In this document: piece by piece, positions 18,819 through 27,770 of the stretch | Layout: each line of letters begins with the position of its first letter | Position numbering within the stretch: position 1 is the stretch's first letter | Assembly: GCA_947442105.1 (NCBI GenBank) | Contig: CANEVH010000034.1 | Span: 1-42,727 of the forward strand | Source of the DNA: Comamonadaceae bacterium | Lineage (GTDB): Bacteria > Pseudomonadota > Gammaproteobacteria > Burkholderiales > Burkholderiaceae_C | Length of the DNA stretch: 42,727 bases | Direction of reading: 5' to 3' | Notes under the pieces: generated by a model | Told to the model about the DNA's origin: nothing | The model's database searches: none | The model's input: only the letters and a program-made list of their open reading frames with translations | Made by a program: the position numbers and the translations under genes

Positions 18819-20039
18819 ATGGATTTAGACGGAAAACACATTGTTTTGGGACTCAGCGGCGGCATCGCGTGCTACAAGGCCGCCGAACTGTGCCGCGCAC
18901 TCATCAAAGAAGGCGCCACCGTGCAGGTGGTGATGACCGAGGCGGCAGCCCAATTCATCACTCCGGTAACGATGCAGGCCCTGAGCCAGCGCGCGGTCTA
19001 CGCCTCGCAGTGGGACGCGCGCGAGGCCAACAACATGGCGCACATCAACTTAAGCCGCGAGGCCGATGCGATTTTGATCGCGCCGTGCAGCGCTGACTTC
19101 ATGGCCAAGCTGCTTCACGGGCGCGCCGACGACTTGCTCAGCCTGATGTGTCTTGCTCGGCCTATCGAATCGGTGCCGCTGCTGCTCGCTCCCGCCATGA
19201 ACCGCGAAATGTGGGCCCACCCGGCCACGGTGCGCAATGTTGGGCAGTTGCGCGCCGACGGCGCCACCGTTTTTGGCGTGGGCTCCGGCGACCAGGCCTG
19301 CGGTGAAACTGGCGACGGGCGCATGCGCGAGCCGCACGAATTGCTGGCGGACGTGGTGGCCTTTTTCCAGCCCAAGCTGCTGGCCGGTCAGCGCGTGTTG
19401 ATCACCGCCGGGCCGACGTTTGAGGCGATTGACCCGGTGCGCGGCATTACCAACCGCTCCAGCGGCAAGATGGGTTTTGCCCTGGCGCGCGCGGCGCAAG
19501 AGGCGGGCGCCGAGGTCACCCTGGTGGCCGGTCCGGTGGCCTTGGCCACGCCGCAGGGCGTGCGCCGCATTAACGTGGAGTCGGCGCAGGGCATGCTCCA
19601 AGCTTGTGAAGCGCATGCGGACCAGGCCAGCATCTTTATTGCGACGGCCGCAGTGGCCGACTGGCGCCCGGTGGCGATCACCGACCAAAAAATCAAAAAA
19701 GACGGCTCCGGCGCAGTGCCACACCTCACCTTGCAGGAAAACCCGGACATTCTGGCCACGCTGGCGTCCTCCGACCGCGCACAAAGCGGCGCGTTGTTTT
19801 GTGTGGGCTTTGCGGCGGAGAGCCACGATCTGCTGGCCCACGCCACGGCCAAGCGCCAGCGCAAGGGCGTGCCCTTGTTGGTCGGCAATATTGGCCCCGC
19901 CACCTTTGGCCAGGACGACAACGCGCTGTTGTTGGTAGACGCTCACGGCGCAGTCGACATTCCCCGCGCCAGCAAGCTCAGCCTGTCGCGCACGCTGGTG
20001 CGCGAAATTGCCCAACGCCTGCCCGCCGCAAACCGCTAA
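18819..20039 (+). CDS. coaBC: Phosphopantothenoylcysteine decarboxylase/synthetase
   Basis: 406 residues from the ATG at 18819. The N-terminal CoaC flavin decarboxylase domain has [35 protein letters not shown] and [10 protein letters not shown]. The C-terminal CoaB domain has [28 protein letters not shown] and KIKKDG. It carries out two successive steps of coenzyme A synthesis (ligation of cysteine to phosphopantothenate, then decarboxylation). dut follows 18 bases downstream, the classical coaBC-dut pairing. Confidence 0.97.
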   Translation: MDLDGKHIVLGLSGGIACYKAAELCRALIKEGATVQVVMTEAAAQFITPVTMQALSQRAVYASQWDAREANNMAHINLSREADAILIAPCSADFMAKLLHGRADDLLSLMCLARPIESVPLLLAPAMNREMWAHPATVRNVGQLRADGATVFGVGSGDQACGETGDGRMREPHELLADVVAFFQPKLLAGQRVLITAGPTFEAIDPVRGITNRSSGKMGFALARAAQEAGAEVTLVAGPVALATPQGVRRINVESAQGMLQACEAHADQASIFIATAAVADWRPVAITDQKIKKDGSGAVPHLTLQENPDILATLASSDRAQSGALFCVGFAAESHDLLAHATAKRQRKGVPLLVGNIGPATFGQDDNALLLVDAHGAVDIPRASKLSLSRTLVREIAQRLPAANR

Positions 20040-20057
20040 TCGATAGATTTACGAACC

Positions 20058-20504
20058 ATGAAACTCGACGTCAAAATTCTCGACTCCCGCCTTGCCGAGC
20101 AGATGCCCGCCTATGCCACGCCGGGCAGCGCCGGCCTGGACCTGCGCGCCTGCCTGGACGCGCCGCTGACATTGCAACCCAACGCTTGGCAATTGGTGCC
20201 CACCGGCATGGCGATTTACTTGAAAGACCCGAACTTCGCGGCGCTGATCTTGCCGCGCTCGGGGCTGGGCCACAAACACGGCATCGTGCTGGGCAATTTG
20301 GTGGGTTTGATTGATAGCGATTACCAGGGCCAACTCATGGTCAGCGCCTGGAACCGCAGCGCCGTGGCATTCACCATCGAGCCCATGGAGCGCATTGCGC
20401 AGCTCGTCATCGTGCCGGTGGTGCAGGCGCAGTTCAACATCGTCAGCGAGTTTGCCGCCTCCCAGCGCGGCGAGGGCGGCTACGGATCCACCGGCAAGGC
20501 CTGA
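20058..20504 (+). CDS. dut: dUTP diphosphatase
   Basis: 148 residues, normal length for trimeric dUTPase. All the family blocks are visible: [11 protein letters not shown] (motif 1), [20 protein letters not shown] with DSDYQG (motifs 2-3), [13 protein letters not shown] (motif 4) and [11 protein letters not shown] (motif 5, the C-terminal lid that closes over the nucleotide). It hydrolyses dUTP to dUMP and keeps uracil out of DNA. Confidence 0.98.
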   Translation: MKLDVKILDSRLAEQMPAYATPGSAGLDLRACLDAPLTLQPNAWQLVPTGMAIYLKDPNFAALILPRSGLGHKHGIVLGNLVGLIDSDYQGQLMVSAWNRSAVAFTIEPMERIAQLVIVPVVQAQFNIVSEFAASQRGEGGYGSTGKA

Positions 20505-20531
20505 GCGCTTTTCGGCGTGCGTGCTTAAGGC

Positions 20532-21065
20532 TTAACGCAGCGGCGCGTCGCCCCGGTCTGCGCCGGGCAAGGCTTCTATGCGGAAGAAGCCGGTGCCGGT
20601 GGAGCCGCGCTCCAGCTCTTCTTCGGTGGCTTCGCGCACGCCTTCGACGCGCAGGCTGAGGCGAATCGCAATGCCTGCGAGTGGGTGGTTGGCGTCTAGC
20701 ACCACGTGCTCGGGGTAAATGTCGGTGACGGTGAAAAGCGCGTCTTTGGGCGCGTCCGGGTTGCAGCCAGCGGGCAGGGCGGAGCCCTCCAGTGTTAATC
20801 CGACTTGCAGTTCTGCCGGAAACAGTGCGCGCGGCTCCAGAAACAACAATTGGTCGTTGAAGTCGCCAAAGGCCTGTTCGGGCTCAATTTGCAATTGCAG
20901 CTTGGCGCCCACGCGGTGGCCCTGTAAGGCTTCTTCGATGACCGGTAGCAGGTCTTTGCCGCCGAGCAAAAACTCGACCGGCTCGTCGAGCACGTCCAAT
21001 TCTTCCCCCAAAGTGTCTTGAAGGACCCAGGTCAGCGCGACCACGCAGTTGTCATAAATTTCCAT
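20532..21065 (-). CDS. FKBP-type peptidyl-prolyl isomerase, SlyD/FkpB-like
   Basis: 177 residues from the ATG at 21065; the longer frame reaches into the divergent gene and is rejected. SlyD-like FKBP features: MEIYDNCVVALTWVLQDTLG, FLLGGKDLLPVIEEALQGH and GAKLQLQIEPEQAFGDF, with an inserted chaperone flap (about 75-130). The metal-binding His/Cys tail of E. coli SlyD is absent; the C-terminus is instead acidic and then Arg-rich. Cytoplasmic folding helper. The divergent roxA-like gene starts 55 bp away. Confidence 0.85.
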   Translation of the reverse strand: MEIYDNCVVALTWVLQDTLGEELDVLDEPVEFLLGGKDLLPVIEEALQGHRVGAKLQLQIEPEQAFGDFNDQLLFLEPRALFPAELQVGLTLEGSALPAGCNPDAPKDALFTVTDIYPEHVVLDANHPLAGIAIRLSLRVEGVREATEEELERGSTGTGFFRIEALPGADRGDAPLR

Positions 21066-21120
21066 CGCACAATTGTCGCAGCTTCGATCACGCCTATTTT
21101 TCCCCAAGGACGCCTTCGCC

Positions 21121-22251
21121 ATGAACATCGATCTCCCCCTTACCCTGCTCGGTGGCTTGTCCCCAGCGACCTTTATGAAGCGGCATTGGCAAAAAAAGCC
21201 ACTGGTCATCCGCCAAGCCATCCCCGGTTTTTTCGCGCCGCTGGAGCGTGCCGAACTGTTTGACCTGGCCGCGCAAGACGACGTGCAGTCGCGCCTGGTG
21301 ATTCAAACCCCCGAGGTGGCGGCCACCCCCTGGCGCCTCAAGCAAGGGCCGTTCGCCCGCAAAGCCCTGCCCGCACTCAAAAAGCCGGGCTGGACGCTGC
21401 TGGTGCAAAGCGTGGACTTGTACGACGCGCGCGTGCGCGCCTTGCGCGACCAGTTTCGCTTTGTGCCTGACGCGCGCCTGGACGATGTGATGGTCAGCTA
21501 CGCCAGCGACGGCGGCGGTGTGGGACCGCACTTTGACAGCTATGACGTTTTCTTGTTGCAGGCGCACGGGCAGCGGCGTTGGCGCATTGGGCGGCAAAAA
21601 AAACTGGACTTACAACCCGGTATGCCACTGAAAATATTGGCTAACTTCGAACCCGAGCAAGAGTTTGTACTTAATCCTGGCGACATGCTGTACCTGCCGC
21701 CCCGCTACGCGCACGACGGCGTTGCGCTAGGCGAATGCATGACCTATTCCATCGGTTTTCGCGCGCCAGGCGCTGGCGAACTGGCGCAAGAACTTTTGCA
21801 ACGGCTTGCCGACCAAGCGCGCGAGGAGGTGGGCGACGCGCTGTACCGCGACCCAGGCCAAATCGCGCAAACCCACGCAGCGCGAATCCCTGCCGATTTG
21901 GCCCAGTTTGCCCAGGTGGCGTTGGATAAAGCGCTGCACGATCCCCTGGCCGTCCAGCGCGCTTTGGGGGAGTACCTGACCGAGCCTAAAGCCCAGGTCT
22001 GGTTTGAAGGTGCGCCGCCTGACGCGCGCGCCAGCCCGGGCGTTCGCCTGGACCGTCGCACCACCATGCTGTACGACGACGCCCATGTATTCATTAACGG
22101 CGAGAGTTTTCTTGCCTCGGGACGGGATGCAAGCCTGATGCGGCTGCTGGCCGACGAGCAGGCACTCACCGCTGCGCAGTTGGCGCGTCTGAGCGCGCCT
22201 GCACGGGGATTGGTAGCGGACTGGGTCCAAGCGGGCTGGTTAAATAGCTAA
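21121..22251 (+). CDS. roxA: JmjC/cupin ribosomal oxygenase, RoxA (YcfD)-like
   Basis: 376 residues from the ATG at 21121. The JmjC fold carries the Fe(II) triad: H137 and D139 in VGPHFDSYDVFLLQ, and H198 in LYLPPRYAHDGVAL. The N-terminal block FMKRHWQKKPLVIRQA and the C-terminal winged-helix-like region match the YcfD/RoxA family, which hydroxylates an arginine of ribosomal protein L16 using 2-oxoglutarate and oxygen. The substrate here is inferred from the family. Confidence 0.9.
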   Translation: MNIDLPLTLLGGLSPATFMKRHWQKKPLVIRQAIPGFFAPLERAELFDLAAQDDVQSRLVIQTPEVAATPWRLKQGPFARKALPALKKPGWTLLVQSVDLYDARVRALRDQFRFVPDARLDDVMVSYASDGGGVGPHFDSYDVFLLQAHGQRRWRIGRQKKLDLQPGMPLKILANFEPEQEFVLNPGDMLYLPPRYAHDGVALGECMTYSIGFRAPGAGELAQELLQRLADQAREEVGDALYRDPGQIAQTHAARIPADLAQFAQVALDKALHDPLAVQRALGEYLTEPKAQVWFEGAPPDARASPGVRLDRRTTMLYDDAHVFINGESFLASGRDASLMRLLADEQALTAAQLARLSAPARGLVADWVQAGWLNS

Positions 22252-22485
22252 TTAGATAATTTAATAATTTGATTTTATAAATTATGATAATAAATATGAA
22301 AATAAGCACGCAAATGGTGCGTCTTTGGGCGTCAACAGGGTTTACCCGATAGGGTGATGCACCGTCTTGTATACTATGGGGCTCTGATAGAAACGCATTG
22401 ACTGCTTTTTGTCGGGGCTCGGGCGGCTTGCTGCCCAGGCAATTTTCGGAAATTGTTTCGTTAACTCACTCTATTTTTTTCTACC
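22252..22485 (+). promoter_or_regulatory. AT-rich leader with probable promoter for the small lipoprotein
   Basis: The 234 bp after roxA open with a strikingly AT-rich stretch (about 22251-22300), followed by a short ACGCA/TGCGT inverted repeat and then the -10-like TATACT at about 22370-22375. No good -35 lies at the standard distance, so the promoter may rely on upstream AT-rich DNA or an activator. The 5' leader would be about 105 bases. Confidence 0.4.
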
Positions 22486-22668
22486 ATGAACAAAACTCTC
22501 ATCTTGGCAGCCGTTATCGCTGCTGCTGCACTCGCCGCCTGCGGCAAAAAAGAAGAAGCCGCTCCTGCACCCGTTGCTGCTCCTGCTCCAGCTCCCGCTG
22601 CTGCACCAGCTGCTGACGCTTCTGCTGCTCCTGCTGCCGCACCTGCTGCTTCGGAAGCTTCCAAGTAA
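22486..22668 (+). CDS. Small Ala/Pro-rich lipoprotein
   Basis: 60 residues. Signal peptide MNKTLILAAVIAAAALAAC ends in a lipobox with C19, followed by GKKEE and then a tail made almost entirely of Ala and Pro with a few Ser, Asp and Glu. Twenty-nine of the 60 residues are alanine. Alanine is coded mostly by GCT and GCA, whereas neighbouring genes use GCC and GCG, a pattern that fits high expression. A strong terminator follows 16 bases after the stop, so the gene is monocistronic. The tail is probably an extended, unstructured spacer from the membrane into the periplasm. Function unknown. Confidence 0.8.
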   Translation: MNKTLILAAVIAAAALAACGKKEEAAPAPVAAPAPAPAAAPAADASAAPAAAPAASEASK

Positions 22669-22684
22669 TATTTTTTGTATTGCT

Positions 22685-22714
22685 AAAAAAAACCACCTTG
22701 CGGTGGTTTTTTTT
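22685..22714. terminator. Bidirectional intrinsic terminator
   Basis: A perfect 13-bp stem, with arms 22685-22697 (A8 then CCACC) and 22702-22714 (GGTGG then T8), and a 4-base loop TTGC. The A-tract on one side and the T-tract on the other give a U-run in both directions, so it serves the small lipoprotein gene on the plus strand and the bamC-side transcript on the minus strand. Confidence 0.88.
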
Positions 22715-22731
22715 CGTCTTTAACGTGGAAG

Positions 22732-22771
22732 AACTTTCATCATGCGGGTGCTGCGCACCCTAATGAAAGTT
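22732..22771. repeat. Nested hairpin between convergent genes
   Basis: Outer arms AACTTTCAT (22732-22740) and ATGAAAGTT (22763-22771) enclose inner arms GGGTGC (22746-22751) and GCACCC (22755-22760) with loop TGC. It lies 16 bp after the bamC stop. It lacks a U-tract, so it is either an RNA-stabilising 3' hairpin for bamC or a small palindromic element. Confidence 0.55.
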
Positions 22772-22787
22772 AATGCGGGCAATTGAA

Positions 22788-23870
22788 CTATTTCAAGTCG
22801 TCGGCCAGCACCTTGATCATATTTTGGGCGGTGTCAGAATTTTCCGCGATGCCTTGTTCGCTGAGGATGGAGACTGTCGTTTTTTCTCCAACACTGCGCA
22901 CCGCGATCTGATACTTCACCGCCGCAGCCTCTTTTGCTGAACCGCCAAACAGCTTTTTGAAGAAACCCGTGTCTGCCTGCTGCGCGTCGGACGCGACGTA
23001 GCGCACAAAATAAATGCCTTTGTTGCGGTCGCGGTCTTCGACGGTGAATCCAGTACGGTCTAGCGACAGGCCAACACGGCGCCATGCGCGGTCAAATCCG
23101 TCATTGAGCTGCACCACGGCTTGGCCGTCGACGGTGCTCACTGCCGCCACGGGTTTTGCCTCAGGTGCTGTGCCCACCTGGGTGGCCTGCGCTTTGCTTG
23201 CGCCAAGCTTGAGCATGAGCCGACCCAAGTACTCCGCCTCTAGCTCTGGTTCCGCTGGGCGCGGTTGCCAGACAGTGCGGTCTTTTTGCTCGTTGGAATA
23301 AACCTCCTCCAGGCCGCGATGGGTGATGAATATTTCGGTGTTGCCGTCGGGGCGTGTTTCCAGCCGGGTGCGGTATTTGTCGCGCAATGAGGTCGAATAC
23401 AGGCCATCAAGCCATTTGCCGATGGTCCTGCGAACCAGGTCTTGCGGAATATTGGCCCGGTTTTCGTTCCATTCCGTTTCCATGATGCCCAGGCTGCTTT
23501 GCTCCATGCTCAGGGTAAAGCCGCTTTCTTGCCAAAAGTCCTTGAGCGGTCCCCACAGAGCGTCTGCACTGCGGCTGACCACGAGCCAGCGCTGGTTGCC
23601 CTGGCGCTCGACTTTGATGTCACCGACCCCATTGACCGCAACCGCCACTTTTGCATCCGCGGTGTTTTGGGCCTTGGTCGTGGCGGCCGATACGCCTCCG
23701 TTGACGATGGAGTAGCGCGTGTCTTTGGACAACTGGGTCAGGTCCGGTGGCACCATCAGTGACGGGGCCTTGACGTTGGACTTGTAATCCACTTTCTCCC
23801 CGTCCAGCACGGAGCACGCGCCTAAAGAAATTGCAGCGGCCACCAAAGTCAACTTGAAATAGGGGTTCAC
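22788..23870 (-). CDS. bamC: Outer-membrane assembly lipoprotein BamC
   Basis: 360 residues. The lipoprotein signal ends SLGAC with C19. The mature N-terminus is the extended segment typical of BamC: KVDYKSNVKAPSLMVPPDLT, then two helix-grip domains (about 95-205 and 255-360). BamC is a peripheral lipoprotein of the BAM complex that folds beta-barrel proteins into the outer membrane. It follows dapA after 20 bp on the same strand; dapA-bamC is a conserved proteobacterial pairing. Confidence 0.93.
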   Translation of the reverse strand: MNPYFKLTLVAAAISLGACSVLDGEKVDYKSNVKAPSLMVPPDLTQLSKDTRYSIVNGGVSAATTKAQNTADAKVAVAVNGVGDIKVERQGNQRWLVVSRSADALWGPLKDFWQESGFTLSMEQSSLGIMETEWNENRANIPQDLVRRTIGKWLDGLYSTSLRDKYRTRLETRPDGNTEIFITHRGLEEVYSNEQKDRTVWQPRPAEPELEAEYLGRLMLKLGASKAQATQVGTAPEAKPVAAVSTVDGQAVVQLNDGFDRAWRRVGLSLDRTGFTVEDRDRNKGIYFVRYVASDAQQADTGFFKKLFGGSAKEAAAVKYQIAVRSVGEKTTVSILSEQGIAENSDTAQNMIKVLADDLK

Positions 23871-23890
23871 AAAGTACCTTTGATTGGGCG

Positions 23891-24784
23891 TTAAATTAAT
23901 TCGACGGACTGTAGTAAGCGCTCAAGCTCTGGGCGATTGGCTTGCGTCAAGGGGGTCAGCGGTAGGCGCAAAGCTGTTCCGCACAGCCCCATGCGCGCTG
24001 CGGCCCATTTCACCGGAATAGGGTTGGATTCGACAAACAGGGCTTTGTGCAGCGGCAGCAACTTGAACTGAATTTCCATGGCCCGGCGTGCATCGCCCGC
24101 AATGGCGGCCATGCAGAGTTCGTGCATCAATCGCGGCGCTACGTTGGCCGTCACGCTGACGTTGCCGTGTCCGCCGCACAACATCAGTGCCACTGCCGTA
24201 GGGTCGTCGCCCGAGTAGATGGAAAAGCCGGCCGGGGCTTCTTTGATCAGCCACTGCGCCCGTTCTATGTTGCCAGTGGCTTCCTTGATGCCGACGATGC
24301 CCGGCACATGGGCCAGCCGCATGACGGTGTCATGCGCCATATCGGCCACCGTGCGGCCGGGCACGTTGTACAAGACTACCGGCAGGTCCACCGATTCGGC
24401 AATCGCCTTGAAGTGCTGGTACTGGCCCTCTTGGGTGGGTTTGTTGTAGTAGGGCACCACTTGCAATTGGCAGTCCGCGCCCACTTTTTTGGCAAAGTGC
24501 GCCAGCTCAATCGCTTCTTTGGTGGAGTTGGCGCCGCAGCCGGCCATGATGGGCACGCGGCCTGCGGCTTGTTCGACCGATACGCGGATGATTTCGCAGT
24601 GCTCTTCTACGCTGACGGTGGGCGATTCGCCGGTGGTGCCGACCACGCCAATACAGTCGGTGCCCTCGGCAATGTGCCAGTCGATCAGGCGGCGCAGGCT
24701 GGGGTAGTCGACCGCGCCATCGTCGAGCATGGGGGTTACGAGTGCGACGATGCTGCCCCGTATCGGGTGGGTGGAAAGGTTCAT
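23891..24784 (-). CDS. dapA: 4-hydroxy-tetrahydrodipicolinate synthase
   Basis: 297 residues, normal length. Schiff-base lysine K167 in VGIKEATGN, general-acid tyrosine Y139 in LYNVPGRT, and the TTGES block at 50-54 that bears the catalytic threonine. It condenses pyruvate with aspartate semialdehyde, the first step of lysine and diaminopimelate synthesis. It lies 16 bp after the methyltransferase gene and just before bamC. Confidence 0.97.
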   Translation of the reverse strand: MNLSTHPIRGSIVALVTPMLDDGAVDYPSLRRLIDWHIAEGTDCIGVVGTTGESPTVSVEEHCEIIRVSVEQAAGRVPIMAGCGANSTKEAIELAHFAKKVGADCQLQVVPYYNKPTQEGQYQHFKAIAESVDLPVVLYNVPGRTVADMAHDTVMRLAHVPGIVGIKEATGNIERAQWLIKEAPAGFSIYSGDDPTAVALMLCGGHGNVSVTANVAPRLMHELCMAAIAGDARRAMEIQFKLLPLHKALFVESNPIPVKWAAARMGLCGTALRLPLTPLTQANRPELERLLQSVELI

Positions 24785-24800
24785 GGCGCGGCGCTTGTGG

Positions 24801-25424
24801 TTAAAGGACGGATTTTAGCGAGAGCGGATAGCCCCGGGCCGGGGGTTCAGCCCCACCTACCTCTGCTTTGCGTACTGCGGCAATGCCTTGCACAAAGCGG
24901 TCGGGCGATGGGAGCGTTCCGTTCTGATAGGCCACGATGTGGAATTCGGCACAGGCGCGCAGCAGTTCACCGGGCTGCAGCAAAAAGTCGGGCCGACTGG
25001 GGCGGCCCACGGTTTCATTGCCACTGGCAAAGGTTTCATAGATCAATACGCCGCCTGGGGCCACGCTGCCCAAGATGCGCGGCAGGAGCGGGCGCCAGAG
25101 GTAGTTGGTGACCACCACCAAACCGAATTGGCGTACGCTTTCCATAGTGGCATCGCTCGCAATGAGTGGCCACGGCCCGGCTTCTATGTCGGCGGTCAGC
25201 ATTTCGGCGGTGGGCGCGCGCGCCCTGGCGGCAAGCGTGTCGCGGTCCACGCCGGTGACTGCGTGGCCGCGCTGCGCAAACCATTCCAGGTGGCGCCCGC
25301 CACCGCAGGCCACGTCCAAAACCGTAGCGCCCGGCGCGGCCAAGTGCGACCAGCGCACCACCCAGGGCGAGGGCGCGTCTGGGTAACTGGCGTGCGTGGC
25401 GAGCGGTTTATCGGGGTTTGACAT
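24801..25424 (-). CDS. SAM-dependent methyltransferase (TehB-like)
   Basis: 207 residues. Class I methyltransferase motif I is [20 protein letters not shown], followed by the acidic end of strand 2 in VTGVDRD, and motif IV around [16 protein letters not shown]. Overall it resembles the small TehB-like methyltransferases found beside dapA in Comamonadaceae. The substrate is unknown. Its start overlaps the SDR gene end by 17 bases, implying coupled expression. Confidence 0.82.
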   Translation of the reverse strand: MSNPDKPLATHASYPDAPSPWVVRWSHLAAPGATVLDVACGGGRHLEWFAQRGHAVTGVDRDTLAARARAPTAEMLTADIEAGPWPLIASDATMESVRQFGLVVVTNYLWRPLLPRILGSVAPGGVLIYETFASGNETVGRPSRPDFLLQPGELLRACAEFHIVAYQNGTLPSPDRFVQGIAAVRKAEVGGAEPPARGYPLSLKSVL

Positions 25425-26241
25425 CGTCTTTGAGGGCGTTGAGTGCCATGCGTTCTACAGCGGCGGGCCAAATTAGCTTTAGAAACCGGCCCAATTTGCC
25501 GCTGGCCGTCATCACCACTTCGCGTTCGCGCCGCTCCATGCCGCGCAAGATCAGCGCCGCACATTCCTGCACGCCCATGGCCTTGTCTTCTTTCAGGCCG
25601 CTGGACCCGGCGGCCACGCCTGCGGCGTTCAAGCCATGGCTGCGAATATTCGTGAGCACCACGCCGGGGTAGGCCGTGGTCACGCTCACGCCAGCGCCCA
25701 CCAACTCTGCGCGCAGCGCTTCAAAAAAGCCGGTCATGGCGAATTTAGAGGCGCTGTAGGCGGTGCGCCCGGGCACGCCAATCAAACCGGCCAAGGAAGA
25801 CACCGCCAAAATGCGGCCCCGGCTGGCCTGCAGGTGGGGCAGGGCGGCGTGGGTGCACCACACGCTGCCCCACAGGTTGATGCGCATCAGGCGCTCGTAC
25901 CACTGCAAATCGTCTGCTTTCACCTCGGCAAACAAAGCCTGGGCGGAAATGCCTGCGTTGTTAATCAGCACATCCATCCGGCCATAAGCGGCGATGGTGG
26001 CTGCAACCAGCGCCTGGCACTGCGCTTGTTCCGACACATCGGTGGGCACCGCCAAGCAGCTCGCCCCCAGCGCCTGGCACTGGGCGGCCACCGCTTGCAG
26101 CGTGGCGGCTGCGCGGGCGGCCAGCACCAGCGCAAGGCGGGCGCCGTGGGTTGTGGCCAGTTGCAGCGCCATCTCGGCCCCAATGCCGTCGGAGGCGCCG
26201 GTGATGACGATGACTTGTTGTTGCGTGCTGGGTGCGGACAT
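25408..26241 (-). CDS. Short-chain dehydrogenase/reductase
   Basis: 277 residues from the ATG at 26241. Classical SDR features: TGASDGIG (NAD(P)-binding glycine motif), NNAG, the catalytic serine in VSSLAG, YSASK with catalytic Tyr and Lys, and YPGVVLTNI. The C-terminal tail (about 235-277) is hydrophobic and basic, as in membrane-associated SDRs of the DHRS7-like group. The substrate is not predictable. An ATG 12 codons upstream is possible but has no better ribosome-binding site. Confidence 0.88.
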   Translation of the reverse strand: MSAPSTQQQVIVITGASDGIGAEMALQLATTHGARLALVLAARAAATLQAVAAQCQALGASCLAVPTDVSEQAQCQALVAATIAAYGRMDVLINNAGISAQALFAEVKADDLQWYERLMRINLWGSVWCTHAALPHLQASRGRILAVSSLAGLIGVPGRTAYSASKFAMTGFFEALRAELVGAGVSVTTAYPGVVLTNIRSHGLNAAGVAAGSSGLKEDKAMGVQECAALILRGMERREREVVMTASGKLGRFLKLIWPAAVERMALNALKDDVKPR

Positions 26242-26294
26242 GAAAATACCTTTATGGCCCTGGCAAGTGCGGGGCAAACGTCAAGAAAATCAGG

Positions 26295-26450
26295 CTAAAA
26301 ACAGGTCCATAGCTGGTTGGCGAGTTGCACCAAGAAGTTCGGCTGGTGGTACAGACCAAACACCGCCGCCAGCACCAGCACAGCAAGGCCCCCAAGCGCG
26401 GCGCCCAGCGCGCTGCGCACCCAGGGTTTGCCGGTGGTGCGCATGGCCAT
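26295..26450 (-). CDS. 51-residue membrane protein
   Basis: A short frame on the minus strand starts at the ATG abutting the MFS stop codon (TGAATG) and ends with TAG at 26295-26297. It begins MAMRTTGKPWVRSALG, has one hydrophobic segment (about residues 14-33: ALGAALGGLAVLVLAAVFGL) and ends YHQPNFLVQLANQLWTCF. The single membrane span, positive N-terminus and immediate coupling to the transporter suggest a real small membrane protein. No function is recognised; it might be an accessory to the transporter. Confidence 0.6.
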   Translation of the reverse strand: MAMRTTGKPWVRSALGAALGGLAVLVLAAVFGLYHQPNFLVQLANQLWTCF

Positions 26451-27695
26451 TCAGGCGCCCGCCGGTGCGCTCGACAGACCGGTTGGCCGCGCAATTGGCG
26501 CCTCTTTGACCGGTAAATTGATCAAACCCGCGAACACGCCCAAAGCGATGGCGATGTACCACACCACGTCGTAGCTGCCCGTGCGGTCGTACAACACGCC
26601 GCCCAGCCAGACGCCCAAAAACGAACCCATCTGGTGGCTTAGGAAGACAAAGCCGCTGAGCATGGACAAGTGCGCCACGCCAAAGATTTGCGCAATGGCC
26701 GCATTGGTGGCGGGCACCGTGGACAACCAGAGCACGCCCATGACCGCCGCGAAAACGTAGACGCTGCCGGGCGTGAGTGGCGCCCAGATGAAAAGCGCAA
26801 TCACCACCGCGCGGGCAAAGTAGATAAAGGCCAGGATGTAGCGCTTGGGAATGCGCTGGCCCAGCACACCAGAAAAATAGGTTCCAAAAATATTGAACAA
26901 ACCAATCAGCGCCAGCGCGTAGCTGGCCACCTGCGGCGACAGGCCATGGTCTTTCAAGTAGCTGGGCATGTGCACGCCAATGAACACGACCTGGAAGCCG
27001 CACACAAAGTAGCCCGCCATCAGCAACTGAAAGCTGCGGTATTGAAAGGCCTCGCGCAGCGCCTGAAAAATCGACTGTTCGCGCCGCGCCGGGGCTTGGC
27101 CCCCCGCGAAACCCGGCTCTCGCAAGCCCCAGGCCACCGGAATGACCAACAGCGCCGCAAAGCCCAGCACGGTGAGCGCCTCTTGCCAGCCCAGACTGGA
27201 GATGAGTTGCCCCTCAATCGGCACCATTAAAAACTGTCCAAACGAGCCCGCAGCTGCCGCCACGCCCATGGCCCAGGAGCGGCGCTCGGCCGGCACATTG
27301 CGCCCGATCACGCCATAGACCACGGCGTAAGTGGTGCCTGCTTGGGCCACGCCAATCAACACACCGGCAGACAGCATCAGCATTAGCGGCGTGGACGCCT
27401 GCGCCATGCCCATTAAGCCCAGGGCGTACAGCAGTGCGCCGCCAACAATCACCCGAAACGCGCCAAAGCGGTCGGCAACCATACCGGCAAAAATGCCGGC
27501 AATGCCCCAGGTAATGTTTTGAATTGCCATGGCAAAGGCAAAGGTCTCGCGGGTCCAGCCATTGGCTTGGGTCAGGGGCTGCATCCACAAGCCAAAACCG
27601 TGGCGAATGCCCATGGACATGGTGACGATGGCGGCGCCGCAGGCCAGCACTTGAAAGGTGGACAGGGCGGGTGGGGCGGGCTGTGGGCTTGGCAT
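26451..27695 (-). CDS. MFS transporter, monocarboxylate/oxalate-formate antiporter type
   Basis: 414 residues with about 12 hydrophobic spans. The start region has SMGIRHGFGLWMQPLTQANG, and the loop between spans 2 and 3 has the MFS signature in GMVADRFGAFRVIVGG. The arrangement resembles MCT/OFA-type carriers for small organic acids; the substrate is inferred only at that level. First gene of the minus-strand run leading to dapA and bamC. It diverges from parE with a 75-bp gap. Confidence 0.85.
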   Translation of the reverse strand: MPSPQPAPPALSTFQVLACGAAIVTMSMGIRHGFGLWMQPLTQANGWTRETFAFAMAIQNITWGIAGIFAGMVADRFGAFRVIVGGALLYALGLMGMAQASTPLMLMLSAGVLIGVAQAGTTYAVVYGVIGRNVPAERRSWAMGVAAAAGSFGQFLMVPIEGQLISSLGWQEALTVLGFAALLVIPVAWGLREPGFAGGQAPARREQSIFQALREAFQYRSFQLLMAGYFVCGFQVVFIGVHMPSYLKDHGLSPQVASYALALIGLFNIFGTYFSGVLGQRIPKRYILAFIYFARAVVIALFIWAPLTPGSVYVFAAVMGVLWLSTVPATNAAIAQIFGVAHLSMLSGFVFLSHQMGSFLGVWLGGVLYDRTGSYDVVWYIAIALGVFAGLINLPVKEAPIARPTGLSSAPAGA

Positions 27696-27770
27696 GGCTT
27701 GAATATAGCTATTCTCGAAAGCTGTGCATTTATACAGTTAATTTTTTTGGCGCGTCTACAATCCCGCTCC

